Counted from the stretch's first letter, positions 33,852-43,433 are shown. The stretch: 64,000 nt of DNA from CAWJMF01 sp963843945 (GCA_963843945.1 CAWJMF010000002.1:744001-808000); one strand, 5' to 3'. The notes: a model not told the origin generated them from the letters alone. Translations and numbers: made by a program.

Positions 33852-34988
33852 TCAGGTAGCGACCTCTGTCAGGCGTTCGGCGTCCCGCGCCATCACGACC
33901 TCCATGGCGATGCGTTCCCCGACCGAGACGTCGCGGCCCCAGCGGTACCCGCTGTAGGGCGTAAAGCGCGTGCCGGGCGAGCCTGGGATGCGCAGCGAGA
34001 CGTCGTACACTACGAAGGCCTTCGGGGGACCCGCTTCGATGATGCACTGCAGCGCGAACGGCCCGATGACGCCCGGCGGATTCGCCTCACGCGCCGCGGC
34101 AACGAAGCGCTCGCCGAGTTCGAAGGCGGGCTCCAGCATCGACTCCGTCAGCGTCGTCGCGATGTGCCCCGCCTCTTCCATGCGGACCGGAATACTCGCG
34201 GCGTAGCCGAGCTGGCCCGGCGGCAGGCCGCGCAGCCCATCGAGGTTCGTCTGCCGTCGCGTGTCGGTGCCCATGAGCTCGAGCTCGCCGAGCAGCGGCG
34301 AATAGAAAAAGTTCAAATTGACGCTGGGGCCCAGGGCGTATTCCTCGATCCGGGCCGCCCGCAGACCTTCTTCGCTGAGCATGCCCGCGACGCGCAAACG
34401 CTCGGCTTGCGCCTCGAACTCGGAGGGCGAGGAGCAGAGAAAAAACGCCCGTTCGAAACCGACTTTGGCGTGCGCCGCCTTCACCATCACCAGGCGGTCG
34501 ATCTCCGCGGGAGCCGCGAACGTGCGCGGATGGCGGATGCCCGCCCGCGCGAGCAGCACATACTGGTTATCGGCCTCGTCGCGTTCCTCGGCGCGCAACA
34601 AACGGCGGTTCCCGAAGAACGGTACGAGCATCTCGCGCTCGATGCGGTCGTACGAATATCGCTCGTGCAAATAGACTTCGAAGGAGCGGTTGGGGACGAA
34701 GAGCACGTTGGCCGCGAGCAGTTGCGCCTGCACCTCAGGTTTCAGGATGTCCGCGAAAGCCTCGAGTTCCAAGGTGCGCGTGACGCAGCCGCGCGCGGGA
34801 TCCGAGCGCCGCGCGAAGTAGCGGCTGTAGGTCTGCTCCCGGCCGCGTGCGGTCACGATCAGGCTCTCCAGACCGCAGCGCGAGGCACCCTGCGCGACGT
34901 CGAGGGCCGAGTGGCTGCCGATCGAAGCGAGCGTCAAATGCGCGCGATCGTAACGCGCGAGCGCTGCCGAGATACGAGGTTCCGGCAC
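33852..34988 (-). CDS. PurP-like ATP-grasp protein, divergent paralogue
   Basis: From GTG 34988 the protein is 378 residues and matches the PurP family (formate-dependent AICAR formylating ligase of archaea). The N-terminal domain has LTLASIGSHSALDVAQGASR and LFVPNRSFEVYLHERY, then VPFFGNRRLLRAEERDEADN. The ATP-grasp part has EEYALGPSVNLNFFYSPLLG and GVIGPFALQCIIEAGPP. However, the glycine-rich ATP loop seen in catalytic PurP is replaced by KAAHAKVGFERAFF, and the SAR-x-GGTN motif is DVSLRIPGSPGT. It may bind a different substrate or be a non-catalytic partner of the first PurP. It starts 8 bases after the secreted protein gene. No frame breaks. Confidence 0.8.
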   Translation of the reverse strand: MPEPRISAALARYDRAHLTLASIGSHSALDVAQGASRCGLESLIVTARGREQTYSRYFARRSDPARGCVTRTLELEAFADILKPEVQAQLLAANVLFVPNRSFEVYLHERYSYDRIEREMLVPFFGNRRLLRAEERDEADNQYVLLARAGIRHPRTFAAPAEIDRLVMVKAAHAKVGFERAFFLCSSPSEFEAQAERLRVAGMLSEEGLRAARIEEYALGPSVNLNFFYSPLLGELELMGTDTRRQTNLDGLRGLPPGQLGYAASIPVRMEEAGHIATTLTESMLEPAFELGERFVAAAREANPPGVIGPFALQCIIEAGPPKAFVVYDVSLRIPGSPGTRFTPYSGYRWGRDVSVGERIAMEVVMARDAERLTEVAT

Positions 34989-34996
34989 TGCCGCCT

Positions 34997-36095
34997 CTAC
35001 GACGCGTCGAATAGCCGGGCCTCGTCCGAGCCGGCGTACTGAACGACGAGGACTTCGCGGATGCGTTGCGCCTCCGCCAGGGTGGCCGGCGCCGCGACGC
35101 GCACCAGCAGCTTGTAGAGGCCGGCCAAATACTTCGGCAGCGTCCGGTCGTGTGGATATTGATGCTGCCAGTCCTCGACCGCACCGGCGAGATGCAGTGC
35201 GTCCGGCGCCATCCGCTCGCCCCAGCCGGCGTCGAGGTACTTCTGGATGCGCTGCATTTCGTCGTCGACGCCGATCGGCGAGATGCGGATCTCGCCGAAA
35301 TATTCGTCGGCCGGCGCGGTATGTTTCAGCGCGACGTTGCGCGGCTCGCTGCCGGGGTCGCCCGCCAGCCGCGCGGCCGAGGTGCGGTTGCGGCGCGCCG
35401 CGACGGCACGCGCGTTCGCGCGGTCGGATTCGCTCGCCGCCGGGTCGGCCAGCGTCGCGTTGACCAGCGCGAAGAGCTGGTTGCGCTCCGCGGTGGGAAC
35501 GAGCGACAGCGTCACGGCCGGCTCGGCGGCGTGCTGCAAGAGCGCGCTGCGGTACGCTGCGTCGCGGGTGAGCGCGTAAGCGCGCGCCTCGGCGACGACC
35601 TCGGCCACGAGCGCGTCCGGTTCCCCGTGGAAAGCGTGCACGTTTGCGGCAGCGTCGTCTTCGGCTTGGCGCGCCAGCGCGGCGGGGTTCGTCCGCGGCA
35701 TCGAGACGAGCCAAGAGTGTGGCAGCTTTCGCCGCCGCAACGGGCTCGCCGTGGACCTGAACCCAGCCGGCCGCTTCGCGCACGTACCATTCGGCCGCGT
35801 CGTTGCTGCTCAGCGGATCGTAGTGCAGCTGCGTCGCGACGTCGACGGTGAGCGCCGCCACCTCGGCGTATTGCGGGTCGGTCGGGCGCAATAACGAATA
35901 GGCGCGGCCCGCATCGAGAACCGCGCTCAGGTAGGCGAGCTCCGCCGCAAAGGGCCAGCCCGTCGCATTGCCCCGGTCGTAGGCCCGGCGCATCGTTTGG
36001 TACAAGATGCCGGGGTCGGCCGTGATCGTGGCCTCGGCCGGAGCGAGATTCAGAACGAGGGCGCTGAGCGCGAGGGCGATCGCTCCGTTACGCAA
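34997..36095 (-). CDS. Secreted protein of unknown function inside the purine operon; one +1 break
   Basis: A probable TTG start at 36095 overlaps the purP stop by 8 bases. The product of about 365 residues has a signal peptide (NGAIALALSALVLNLAPAEA). It then has an Ala-rich helical region (LAYLSAVLDAGRAYSLLRPT, AAEWYVREAAGWVQVHGEPV, LVAEVVAEARAYALT) and a C-terminal part with EYFGEIRISPIGVDDEMQRI, AGWGERMAPDALHLAG and LPKYLAGLYKLLVRVA. The helical pattern recalls TPR or alpha-solenoid proteins, but no motif is clear. One extra base near 35690 (GAC-G-AAC) must be removed to join the halves. Its job among purine genes is unknown. Confidence 0.65.
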
Positions 36096-37158
36096 GACCC
36101 GAATCGTCGAGCACGGCGTGCAGATTGTTGGAGAGCAAAGCGTTCTTGATTTCGCGGGCGATGCGCCGGCCGGTCGACATCGGCTCGCTGTAGTTGAGAT
36201 ACGAATACGGCGAACCGTCGATGAAAAGGTTCGTGCCCGCCACGATGCGCGCCGAGACCTCCATGATGTAGAATTGCGTGTCGGGCGTGATGATCGTCTC
36301 GATGCAGAACGCGCCGAAGAGTCCCTTGGGCCCGCAGATCTCCTGGCTGACGCGCACGACCTCCTCGCCCATGTGATAGGCCTCGGCCAGCATCGATTCG
36401 CGCAGGGAAAGCGGCTGGTTGCCGACCACGACGTAGCACGGATCGACGTCCATGCCTTCCTGCGCGGCCGCGGGAATGCGGCCCAGCGAGTCGACGTTCG
36501 TCTCGTAGCGGCGATCCATCGCACATGATCTCGAGCTTGCCGCTGAGCGGCGAGTAGAAGTAGTGAATGTAGAGCGGCACGCCGATGACGTACTCTTGCA
36601 GCATGTAGTTGCGCCGCGCGAGCTCGGCGGCGCGCTTCTCGAAATCGCCCGCGTCGCGCAGGAACATGTAGCCTTTGCCGCCCTGGCGCGCCGTAGAGTT
36701 TCACGATGACGGGCCGGTCGATCTCGGCACCGGTCTTGAACTGGCGCGGAACCTTGAGGCCGGCGCGCGTCAGCCACTCGCGCTGCAGTTCGCGGCTCGC
36801 TTCCCAGTCGAGGACCGCCTTGTTGCCGAAATACGGAATCGACATCCGCTTGTGCTCTTCGAGCGAGAGGTACGCAACGAACGAGCCGTGCGGCACGATG
36901 ATGACCTTGCGCTTCTCGAGCTCCGGAACCAGCGACATGAAGTCCTGGTAGCGCTGGATTGCGATCACTTCGTCGACGAAGGCGAAGGAGCTTGTAGAGC
37001 CGCTCGGTCTCGACGTTCGCGATGGCCAGGGTGTTGAAGCCCTCGTCGTGCGCGCCCTTGAGAATTTGCAGCGCGGAATGCGAGCCGAGCGTGGCGATCG
37101 TGTAAAAGTCGCTCGACTTCGCCTGAGCCGGCGTCGGAAGCAGTTCAGGTGCGATCAT
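36088..37158 (-). CDS. purP: PurP: formate-phosphoribosylaminoimidazolecarboxamide ligase; three +1 breaks
   Basis: PurP forms FAICAR from AICAR, formate and ATP, replacing the folate-dependent half of PurH; it is mainly an archaeal enzyme. The sequence shows YTIATLGSHSALQILKGAHD, IIVPHGSFVAYLSL, FGNKAVLDWEASRELQREWL, VIVKLYGA followed by QGGKGYMFLRDA (ATP loop), YIHYFYSPLSGKLEIM, MDRRYETNVDSLGRIPAA, and MEVSARIVAGTNLF (Mg site), all strongly like archaeal PurP. Extra bases near 36988, 36687 and 36527 must be removed. ATG 37158 overlaps the purS stop (ATGA). About 357 residues, normal for the family. Confidence 0.88.
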   Translation of the reverse strand: MIAPELLPTPAQAKSSDFYTIATLGSHSALQILKGAHDEGFNTLAIANVETERLYKLLRLRRRSDRNPALPGLHVAGSGAREAQGHHRAARLVRCVPLARRAQADVDSVFRQQGGPRLGSEPRTAARVADARRPQGSAPVQDRCRDRPARHRETLRRARAAKATCSCATRAISRSAPPSSRGATTCCKSTSSACRSTFTTSTRRSAASSRSCAMDRRYETNVDSLGRIPAAAQEGMDVDPCYVVVGNQPLSLRESMLAEAYHMGEEVVRVSQEICGPKGLFGAFCIETIITPDTQFYIMEVSARIVAGTNLFIDGSPYSYLNYSEPMSTGRRIAREIKNALLSNNLHAVLDDSGLA

Positions 37159-37616
37159 AGTAATGCTCTCTGAAACGCGGGATTGCAAAGCAGAGTTTCC
37201 GTCGCGCGGCGAGCGACCTCCGCCGGGTCGGCGCCGGCGAGGCCTTCGACCCGCCAGGCCGTAAAGCGCTCGACGCTCCAGACGCCCGGCAGTTCGCGTC
37301 CCGCGATGCGGATGCCGCCGCCGGCCGGCGGCGACGCGGCGCCGTGGCGGATCTCGTCGATCCAGACTTCGCCCGGCGCCGGCACGACGTCGTCCCGGAC
37401 GCGCAAGGCGTGTTTGCCGGGGTTATAGATTGTCTCGAGGCTTGCGAGCGTCCGGATGAGCCCTTCTTCTGCCGCCGGGTCGAGCTCGAAGCGATAAAGG
37501 TCGGCGCGCGTGAGGCCGCCCAGCGGGACACCCAGCCGCTCGAGCGTTTCGCGCGCGGTTTCGGCCTCGTTGTCGGGGATGGTGAGCCATACCTCGACGC
37601 AGCGCACGACGCTCAT
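37155..37616 (-). CDS. purS: Extended PurS-like subunit of FGAM synthase
   Basis: By position (purL, purQ, then this gene, each with 4-base overlaps) and fold pattern this is PurS, which bridges PurL and PurQ. PurS is normally about 80-90 residues; this product has 153. The first half has CVEVWLTIPDNEAETARETL and ADLYRFELDPAAEEGLIRTL, the beta-alpha-beta pattern of PurS. The second half (ELPGVWSVERFTAWRVEGL, ARRATETLLCNPAFQRALL) again ends like PurS (LLxNPxIE). So it may be a fused pair of PurS-like units, as found at the N-terminus of long PurL. Similarity is too weak to be sure by eye. Confidence 0.65.
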   Translation of the reverse strand: MSVVRCVEVWLTIPDNEAETARETLERLGVPLGGLTRADLYRFELDPAAEEGLIRTLASLETIYNPGKHALRVRDDVVPAPGEVWIDEIRHGAASPPAGGGIRIAGRELPGVWSVERFTAWRVEGLAGADPAEVARRATETLLCNPAFQRALL

Positions 37617-38402
37617 CGGGCGAGCGCCCGGGCCAGGCCCTCGAAGAGCGCGATCCCGCCGGATGCCGCGAGCATTGCGCCCGCGTCGCCGCGCGCGCGT
37701 TCGCGCGACGCGTCGAGGTGCATGTACGTCCACGCGTCGCGCTCCGGATGGGGCATGATCGCCAGGACGTTGCCGCGCCCGTTGACGAGCGCGGCGACGC
37801 CGAAGGCCGATCCGTTGGGCACGGCTTCCGGCGTCATTTCGCCCTTCGCATCGCAGTAAACGAAGGCGACATGGCCTTCGCGCTCGAGCCGCGCCAGCGC
37901 CTCGTCCTGCGCCGCGAGCCTGCCCTCACCGTGCGAGGCCCACGCCGGAAGGATCGCGCCGGGACGCAAGCTCGCCGTCAGCACCGAGCGCGCCGGCGGC
38001 ATCACGAGCTTGACGTGGACGTGCGTGGAGACGGAACTTGCCGAGCGGCGCATTCTTCGCGAAGGCCGCCTGCGGCTGCGTGCGGCCGTCGATTCCCGGC
38101 ACGAGCCCGCTTTCGACCAAGACTTGCGCGCCGTTACAGATGCCGAGGACCGGCTTACCGACAGCCGCGCCTTCGCGCACGACCTGCATGACGCGGTCGT
38201 GCGCGGCGATCGCTCCGGCCCGGACGCGGTCCTCGTAGGCAAAGCCGCCCGGCAGAACGTACGCGTCGAAGGTGCGTACGACGTCGAGATCGGTCGTCCA
38301 GTGCACCAACCGCGCCGCGACGTCGACGGCTTGGCACGCGCGCAGCGTCTCCTCCTCGCTGTTCGTCCCGGGAAAAACGATGATGCCGACGGTCGCGCTC
38401 AC
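37613..38402 (-). CDS. purQ: FGAM synthase glutaminase subunit PurQ; one +1 break
   Basis: The protein of about 262 residues has VGIIVFPGTNSEEETLRACQ at the start, DAYVLPGGFAYEDRVRAGAI, LGICNGAQVLVESGLVPG with the nucleophile cysteine, and near the end LAIMPHPERDAW with the catalytic His-Glu. It supplies ammonia to PurL. Extra base near 38024 breaks the frame between GKFRLH and VHVKLVMPP. The GTG start at 38402 overlaps the purL stop as GTGA, and the stop overlaps the purS ATG. The usual middle region is present, so the gene is whole once repaired. Confidence 0.88.
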
Positions 38403-40767
38403 GCTTGCGGCAGCTCGTCGTAGAAGTCGCGCAGCGGCGCCGTCCAGGCTTCGCGTAACCGCTCCAGATCGAAGCTCGCGCCGGGAAGGCGAATGACCGG
38501 CTCGGCCACGACTTCCCCGAGGCACGCCCCGTCCCAATCGGCGAACGTTCCGTAGCGCTCGACATAAAGCGCGTTGAGCGACCCGATGCGTTCCAAGTCG
38601 GCTTCGAGCACGAAGCCGCCGAATTCGCCGAACAGGACGCCCGCGTCGCCGGAGCGCAACTCCGCGCCGAGCCCTCCCGAGGGCGCGAGGAACGCCATCT
38701 CGCACACCGCGCTCAGCGTGCCGCCGTCCGAAACGTCGTGCGCGCCGAGCAGGTAGCCCCGGCGCGCCGCCTCGAGCACGAAGGCGAGATCGCGCCGCTC
38801 CTGCGCGTAGTCGAGCGCCGGCAATTCGCCCTGCGCCGTCTCGAGCAACTCCGCGATGACCGAGCCGGCGAAGCGGCGCTGACGCCGTCCCAGGTAGAGC
38901 AGCAGCGACCCCGCCCGTTTGAAGCCCGGCGTGAGCGAGTGCGAGACGTCGCTCAAGCCGCCGACGCAGGCCACGATCGGCGAAGCGGGGATCGAGGCGC
39001 CCGCAGCCGATTGGTTGTAAAGGCTGACGTTTCCGGAGACGAAGGGCGCGCCGAGTTCGCGCGCGGCGCGCGCGAGGCCGTCGACCGCCGCGACGAACTC
39101 GCCCAGTTGCCGGGGATCTTCGGGATTTCCGAAGTTGAGACAATCGGTGAGGCCGAGCGGTCGCGCGCCGACCGCGACGACGTTGCGGATCGCCTCGCAG
39201 ACGGCGTGCTCGGCCGCAAGCTCGACGCCGTGGGCGGAATAGCGCGGATTGCCGCCGACGCCGAGCGCGACGCCGAGCGGCGCACCCGGGATCGGCACGA
39301 GCACGCCGGCGTCGGCATAGCCGGCCGGAATCGACGGTCGCGCCGCGTACGACCGAATCGTAGCGTTCGTAGATGACGCGCCGCGAACAGACGTCGCGGT
39401 GCCCGAGAACGCGCTCGAGCAGCGCGCCGTCGACCGGCGCCGCCAGCGTTTCGGCGCCGGGACCCGGCTGCGCGGCCGCTCGCAGCGGCATTTCGCAGCC
39501 GCGTTCGTAGCGAACTCCGCCGGTGAGAAACTCGCTCGGCACGCGCATCACTTCTTCGCCGCGATAGCGGAGCACGTAGTCGGGTTCGGCGCTAACCTTT
39601 CCGATGACGGCGGCTTGCGCGCCGCGCGCGACCAGCGGCAGCGTGAACTCCTCGTTATAGATTGCGAGCAGCTCGGGCGTGAACTCGGGCGGCACGACCC
39701 AGGTCAAACGCTCCTGCGTCTCCCCGACGGCGATGACCGCCGGCGGTAAACCGGGCACCGAGGTCGGACACTTGTCGAGATCGACGATCGCGCCGAAGCC
39801 GCCGCTCGCGGTGATTTCGGCGGTGCAGCCCATGATGCCGCCGGCCCCCAGATCTTTGAAGCCGACCGTTAAGCCGCGCGCTCGCAAGGCATCGAACACG
39901 CGGTACGAGGCGCGCATGAGCACGTTCTTGAGAAACGGATCGGGAACTTGAACGGCGCTCTTATTGGCCTCGGCATCGGCTTCGTCGAGCGCCAGCGACG
40001 AAAACGCGGCGCCGCCGAATCCGCTGAGATCCGTCGCTTTCCCGACGAGCACGATGTCCCAGCCCGCCGAGCCGGGCGGCGCGAACGAGTGGATGACCTC
40101 GTCCTCTTTGACGATTCCGAGCGCCACCACGTTAACCAGACAGTTGTCGCGGAAACCTTCGTCGAAAGTAGACGTCGCCCGCGATATTGGGAACGCCGAT
40201 CGCGTTGCCGTAGGCCGCGATGCCGTCGACCACGCCCTGCGCCACATAGCGCGAATGCGCGTCGTCGCGGGGCCCGAAGCGCAGCGGATCGGCCACCGCG
40301 ATCACGCGCGCGCCCATGCACAACACGTCGCGCACGATGCCGCCCACGCCGGTCGCGGCCCCCTCGAACGGCACGACTTGCGAGGGATGGTTGTGCGACT
40401 CGTGCGCGACGACGATGCCGTAGCTCGCGCCGTCCCAAATTCCCAGTCGCACAATCCCCGAATCCTCTTTCGGCCCGAGGATCACGTCGGGTCCGTCGAC
40501 CGGCAAACGGCTCAGGTAGCGCCGCGAACTCTTATACGAGCAATGTTCGCTCCACTGCGCGTCGAAAGCGTGCGCTTCGACGACGCTGGGGTCGCGGCCC
40601 AAGCGTTCGGCAATTTTGCGCAGTTCGCTCGTCGTCAGCGCCAGTCCGAGAGCGCGGGCGTCGCGCTCGAGCCGTTCCTCCGGCACGTCGCGGACGCGCA
40701 AGCGCGCACCGGCTGCTGGCGGAGCGTCAGGCAAGGTTGGCGCCTTGCGGCGCCGCGCGCGGCGCAT
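38399..40767 (-). CDS. purL: FGAM synthase large subunit, short PurL type; two +1 breaks
   Basis: This is the short PurL that works with separate PurS and PurQ. Visible motifs are AFDAQWSEHCSYKSSRRYL, HESHNHPSQVVPFEGAATGV, GIVRDVLCMGARVIAVADPL, IGVPNIAGDVYF, FKDLGAGGIMGCTAEI, ALGVGGNPRYS, FVSGNVSLYNQ and GAHDVSDGGTLSAVCEMAFL. Extra bases near 40167 (GDVYF) and 39327 (VDSAGYADAG) must be removed to give one protein of about 788 residues. The listed start at 40767 overlaps the purC fusion gene by 41 bases; a GTG further in, before PEERLERDARALG, is an alternative. It uses FGAR, ATP and ammonia to make FGAM. Confidence 0.88.
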
Positions 40768-41926
40768 TGAGCTGCGCGTCCGCTTGCAACACGGCCGAAC
40801 GCGCGTGTCCCTGCACGAGCATCACGCGGCCGAACAGCACGGTATCGTCGAGCGCGAGCGCCTTCGCACAGGCCGCGGCGACGTCTTCCGCGCTCGCGTC
40901 GCTCGCGTCGAAAACAGGATTGGGCGTCGCCGCCGCGAGCATCGCCGCGAGCTGCGGGCCCGACGCGACGTAGATCAGGCGCGCGAAGGTTGCATCGAGC
41001 TGCTGTGCCGTCTGCACGACGAAGGCCGGCATCAACTCGCTCGAGACGACGCGGCGCAAGACCGTCAGCCCGAACTGACCGAGCGCGCGGATCGCGCCGT
41101 CCAGACCCGCCACCGCGGCCGGACCGTCGGCGATAACCGCGACCATACCGGGACGCGCGACCGGAAAGGTGCCGACGAGCTCGGCGACCGTCTCGTAGTT
41201 GGCGAGCACGCGCTCGAGATCGGCAGGCGTCACTTCCTGGAGATTGCGATAGAGCTGTTTGTCGAGCATCAACTCCTCGCGGCCCTGCGGCCAGATGCGC
41301 CACGAGTCGTTGTCGATCACGTCGGCGATGACCAGGTTGCCACTGGCCCTCCGCCCCGATCAACCGACCGAACTCGATCTTGAGATCGACCAGCAGCGTT
41401 TCGTGACGGCGCCAGGCGTGCGCGAGGATCTCGAAGACGATCCGCGCGATCTCCCCCATCGTTCCGACTTCCTGCGGCGTCGCGATGCCGCGCGCCACGA
41501 TCTCGTCGGGTTCGATCAGCGGATCGTGGTTCGCATCGTCTTTGATGAAGAATTCGACCAAGCGCGGCACGATGATCGAACCGCGCGCCACGCCGGGCTT
41601 GCGCTTGACGAACGAGCCCGCCGCGACGCCGCGCACGACCACTTCGAGCGGGATCATCGTGCAGCGCCGGACGAGCATCTCGTTGTCGTCGTCGTCTTCG
41701 CCGCCGCTGAGGTAGTGCGTGGGAAGCCCGCAGAAGTTCAGCAACCGGAAGACCCGCGCGCGTCGTCTTGGCGGCGACGCGGCCCTTGCCGGCGAATCTC
41801 GTTGCGCCGCGCACCGTCACCGGCCGTGATGCTGTCGAGCGCCTGCACGATCAAGACGTCGGGTTGGCCCGGTTTCTCGTAGAGGACCTTCGTCTTGCCG
41901 CGCGCGACCTCGGGACCTTTGTTCAC
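40727..41926 (-). CDS. purC: SAICAR synthetase fused to a PurE-like domain; three +1 breaks
   Basis: The first about 250 residues are PurC: RGKTKVLYEKPGQPDVLIVQ, SITAGDGARRNE, VVVRGVAAGSFVKRKPGVA, EIARIVFEILAHAW, VDLKIEFGRL, DNDSWRIWPQ and MLDKQLYRNLQEVTP. The chain then continues without stop into about 140 residues with the PurE pattern: MVAVIADGPAAVAGLDGAIR, FGLTVLRRVVSSELMPAFVV, RLIYVASGPQLAAMLAA, TPNPVFDAS and GRVMLVQGHARSAVLQADAQ. The PurE motifs GSxSD and SAHRTP are lost, so this domain may be inactive. Extra bases near 41796, 41755 and 41341 must be removed. GTG 41926 overlaps the purB stop. Confidence 0.8.
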
Positions 41927-43350
41927 GGCACGCTCCCGGCCGGCGTCCGCGGCGCGGGGAATGGGGGCAATCCCACGATGCGCGCGACGAGCGCCCGCGC
42001 GCGTTCCGGCGCGTCGCCGATGTGATCGCTCGGATCGAGCAGCGCGCGAATTTCGGCCGGATCGAGCAGCGAAGTCAAACGCTCGTCGTCGACGAGTAAG
42101 CCCGCGAGCGGGTTGTCGTTGCCCGCGGCCAAGGCGGCATGCGCCGCCATCGCCGCTTCGCGCAGCGCTTCATGCAGCACTTGCCGGTCGCCGCCGGCTT
42201 TCACCGCCTCGAGCAAGACGGCTTCGGTTCCCGCAAACGGCCCGTAGGTACGCAAATTGAGGGCGATGCGCCGCTCGTCGAGCCGCAAGCCGCCGACGAC
42301 GCGCAAGGCGAGACCGACCACCTCGTCTGCGCACAGAAAAGCCTCAGGAATTACCGTTCGCCGGTTCGCGCTGTCGTCGAGCGTGCGCTCGAGGTAGTTC
42401 GTCGCAGCATTCTGCCAGGTAACGTCGGCGTACGCCGGCAACAAGCGCGCCAGCGAGTCGATCCGTTCGGAGAGCATCGGATTGCGTTTGAACGGCATCG
42501 ACGAACTGCCGACTTGTTTTTGACCGAACGGTTCGAAGGCTTCGCCGAAGCCCGCCGACGAGAGGATGCGCACGTCGGCTGCGAACTTCGAAAGCGAGGC
42601 GCCGAGGCCGGCGAGCGTCGTCGTCACGAGGTAGTCGAGCTTGCGCGGATAGGTCTGGGTGCTGACCTCGAGCGCGCTCAGGTCGAACTGTTCGAGAATC
42701 TCGTTCTCCTGGTCTTGCGCGCGCCGGCCGCTGCCCCGCAGCAGCCGCTCGTAGGACGCCGACGTGCCGACGGCGCCGCGAATACCCTTCGCCGTTAGCG
42801 CGTGATAGGTTGCGCGCAGCTGCGCTTCGTCGAGCAGCAAATCTTGCGCGTAGATGGCGAGCCGGTAGCCGAAGGTCGTCGGCTCCGCGGGCTGCAGGTG
42901 CGTGTAGCCCATGCAGACGAGGTCGGCGCGCTTTTCGATCGCCGCCGCGAAGGCGCGTAAGAGTTCGTGCAAGCGCTCGCCCAGCAGCGCCAGCGCGCGC
43001 CGCATGCGATAGGTCTCGACGGTGTCCTCGATGTCCATCGAGGTTGCGCCGAGGTGGAGCTTGCGGCCGCCGGTTTTCGCCTGCGAGGCGAACACGCGAA
43101 TCTCCGACATGAGATCGTGGCCGATCTCGCGCTCGATCGCGAGCGCGGCGGCGAGGTCGATGTCGTCCGCGTGCGCTTGCAGATCCTCGACTTCGGCGTG
43201 CGTCACGAGGCCGCTGCGTTCTTGCGAACGCGCCAAAGCGACCCAGACCGCACGCCACAAGCGGCGTCGCTCTCGTTCGGAGAAGAGTTCGCGCAACTCG
43301 GCGCGCCCGTACCTCCACGAGAACGGCGAGGCATAGGTCCTGTCATCCAT
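41923..43350 (-). CDS. purB: Adenylosuccinate lyase
   Basis: The 475-residue protein is an ASL of the fumarase/aspartase superfamily. It has SPFSWRYGRAELRELFSERE at the start, LHLGATSMDIEDTVETYRMR, CMGYTHLQPAEPTTFGYRLA with the catalytic His, and the signature GSSSMPFKRNPMLSERID with the catalytic Ser loop. It acts twice in purine synthesis, on SAICAR and on adenylosuccinate. ATG 43350 is preferred to 43398 because the upstream residues are not conserved. It is the first gene of the minus-strand purine operon; the terminator at 43397-43433 lies just before it. Confidence 0.92.
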   Translation of the reverse strand: MDDRTYASPFSWRYGRAELRELFSERERRRLWRAVWVALARSQERSGLVTHAEVEDLQAHADDIDLAAALAIEREIGHDLMSEIRVFASQAKTGGRKLHLGATSMDIEDTVETYRMRRALALLGERLHELLRAFAAAIEKRADLVCMGYTHLQPAEPTTFGYRLAIYAQDLLLDEAQLRATYHALTAKGIRGAVGTSASYERLLRGSGRRAQDQENEILEQFDLSALEVSTQTYPRKLDYLVTTTLAGLGASLSKFAADVRILSSAGFGEAFEPFGQKQVGSSSMPFKRNPMLSERIDSLARLLPAYADVTWQNAATNYLERTLDDSANRRTVIPEAFLCADEVVGLALRVVGGLRLDERRIALNLRTYGPFAGTEAVLLEAVKAGGDRQVLHEALREAAMAAHAALAAGNDNPLAGLLVDDERLTSLLDPAEIRALLDPSDHIGDAPERARALVARIVGLPPFPAPRTPAGSVP

Positions 43351-43396
43351 CGCTGTTTTGAGTTTCGCCCCGAGTGTAAAGACGGCCTTGAGGCGC

Positions 43397-43433
43397 AAAA
43401 AAGACGAGCCGGACGCGATCGTCCGGCTCGTCT
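43397..43433 (-). terminator. Strong rho-independent terminator
   Basis: AGACGAGCCGGAC (43402-43414) and GTCCGGCTCGTCT (43421-43433) form a perfect 13-bp stem with a 6-base loop. On the minus strand a run of six T follows (43402-43397). It ends the transcript of the lipoprotein gene at 43468 and insulates the purine operon that starts at 43350. Confidence 0.9.

Noticed and set aside
33852..36968. A single 1038-codon open frame covering purP-like, the secreted protein and part of purP.
   Set aside because: The extra-base errors fuse three genes in one frame. The conserved segments show three separate proteins with their own starts.
43402..43433. Operator for purine regulation in front of purB.
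   Set aside because: The perfect stem is followed by a T-run on the minus strand directly after the lipoprotein gene, which fits a terminator; it lacks any PurR-like sequence.
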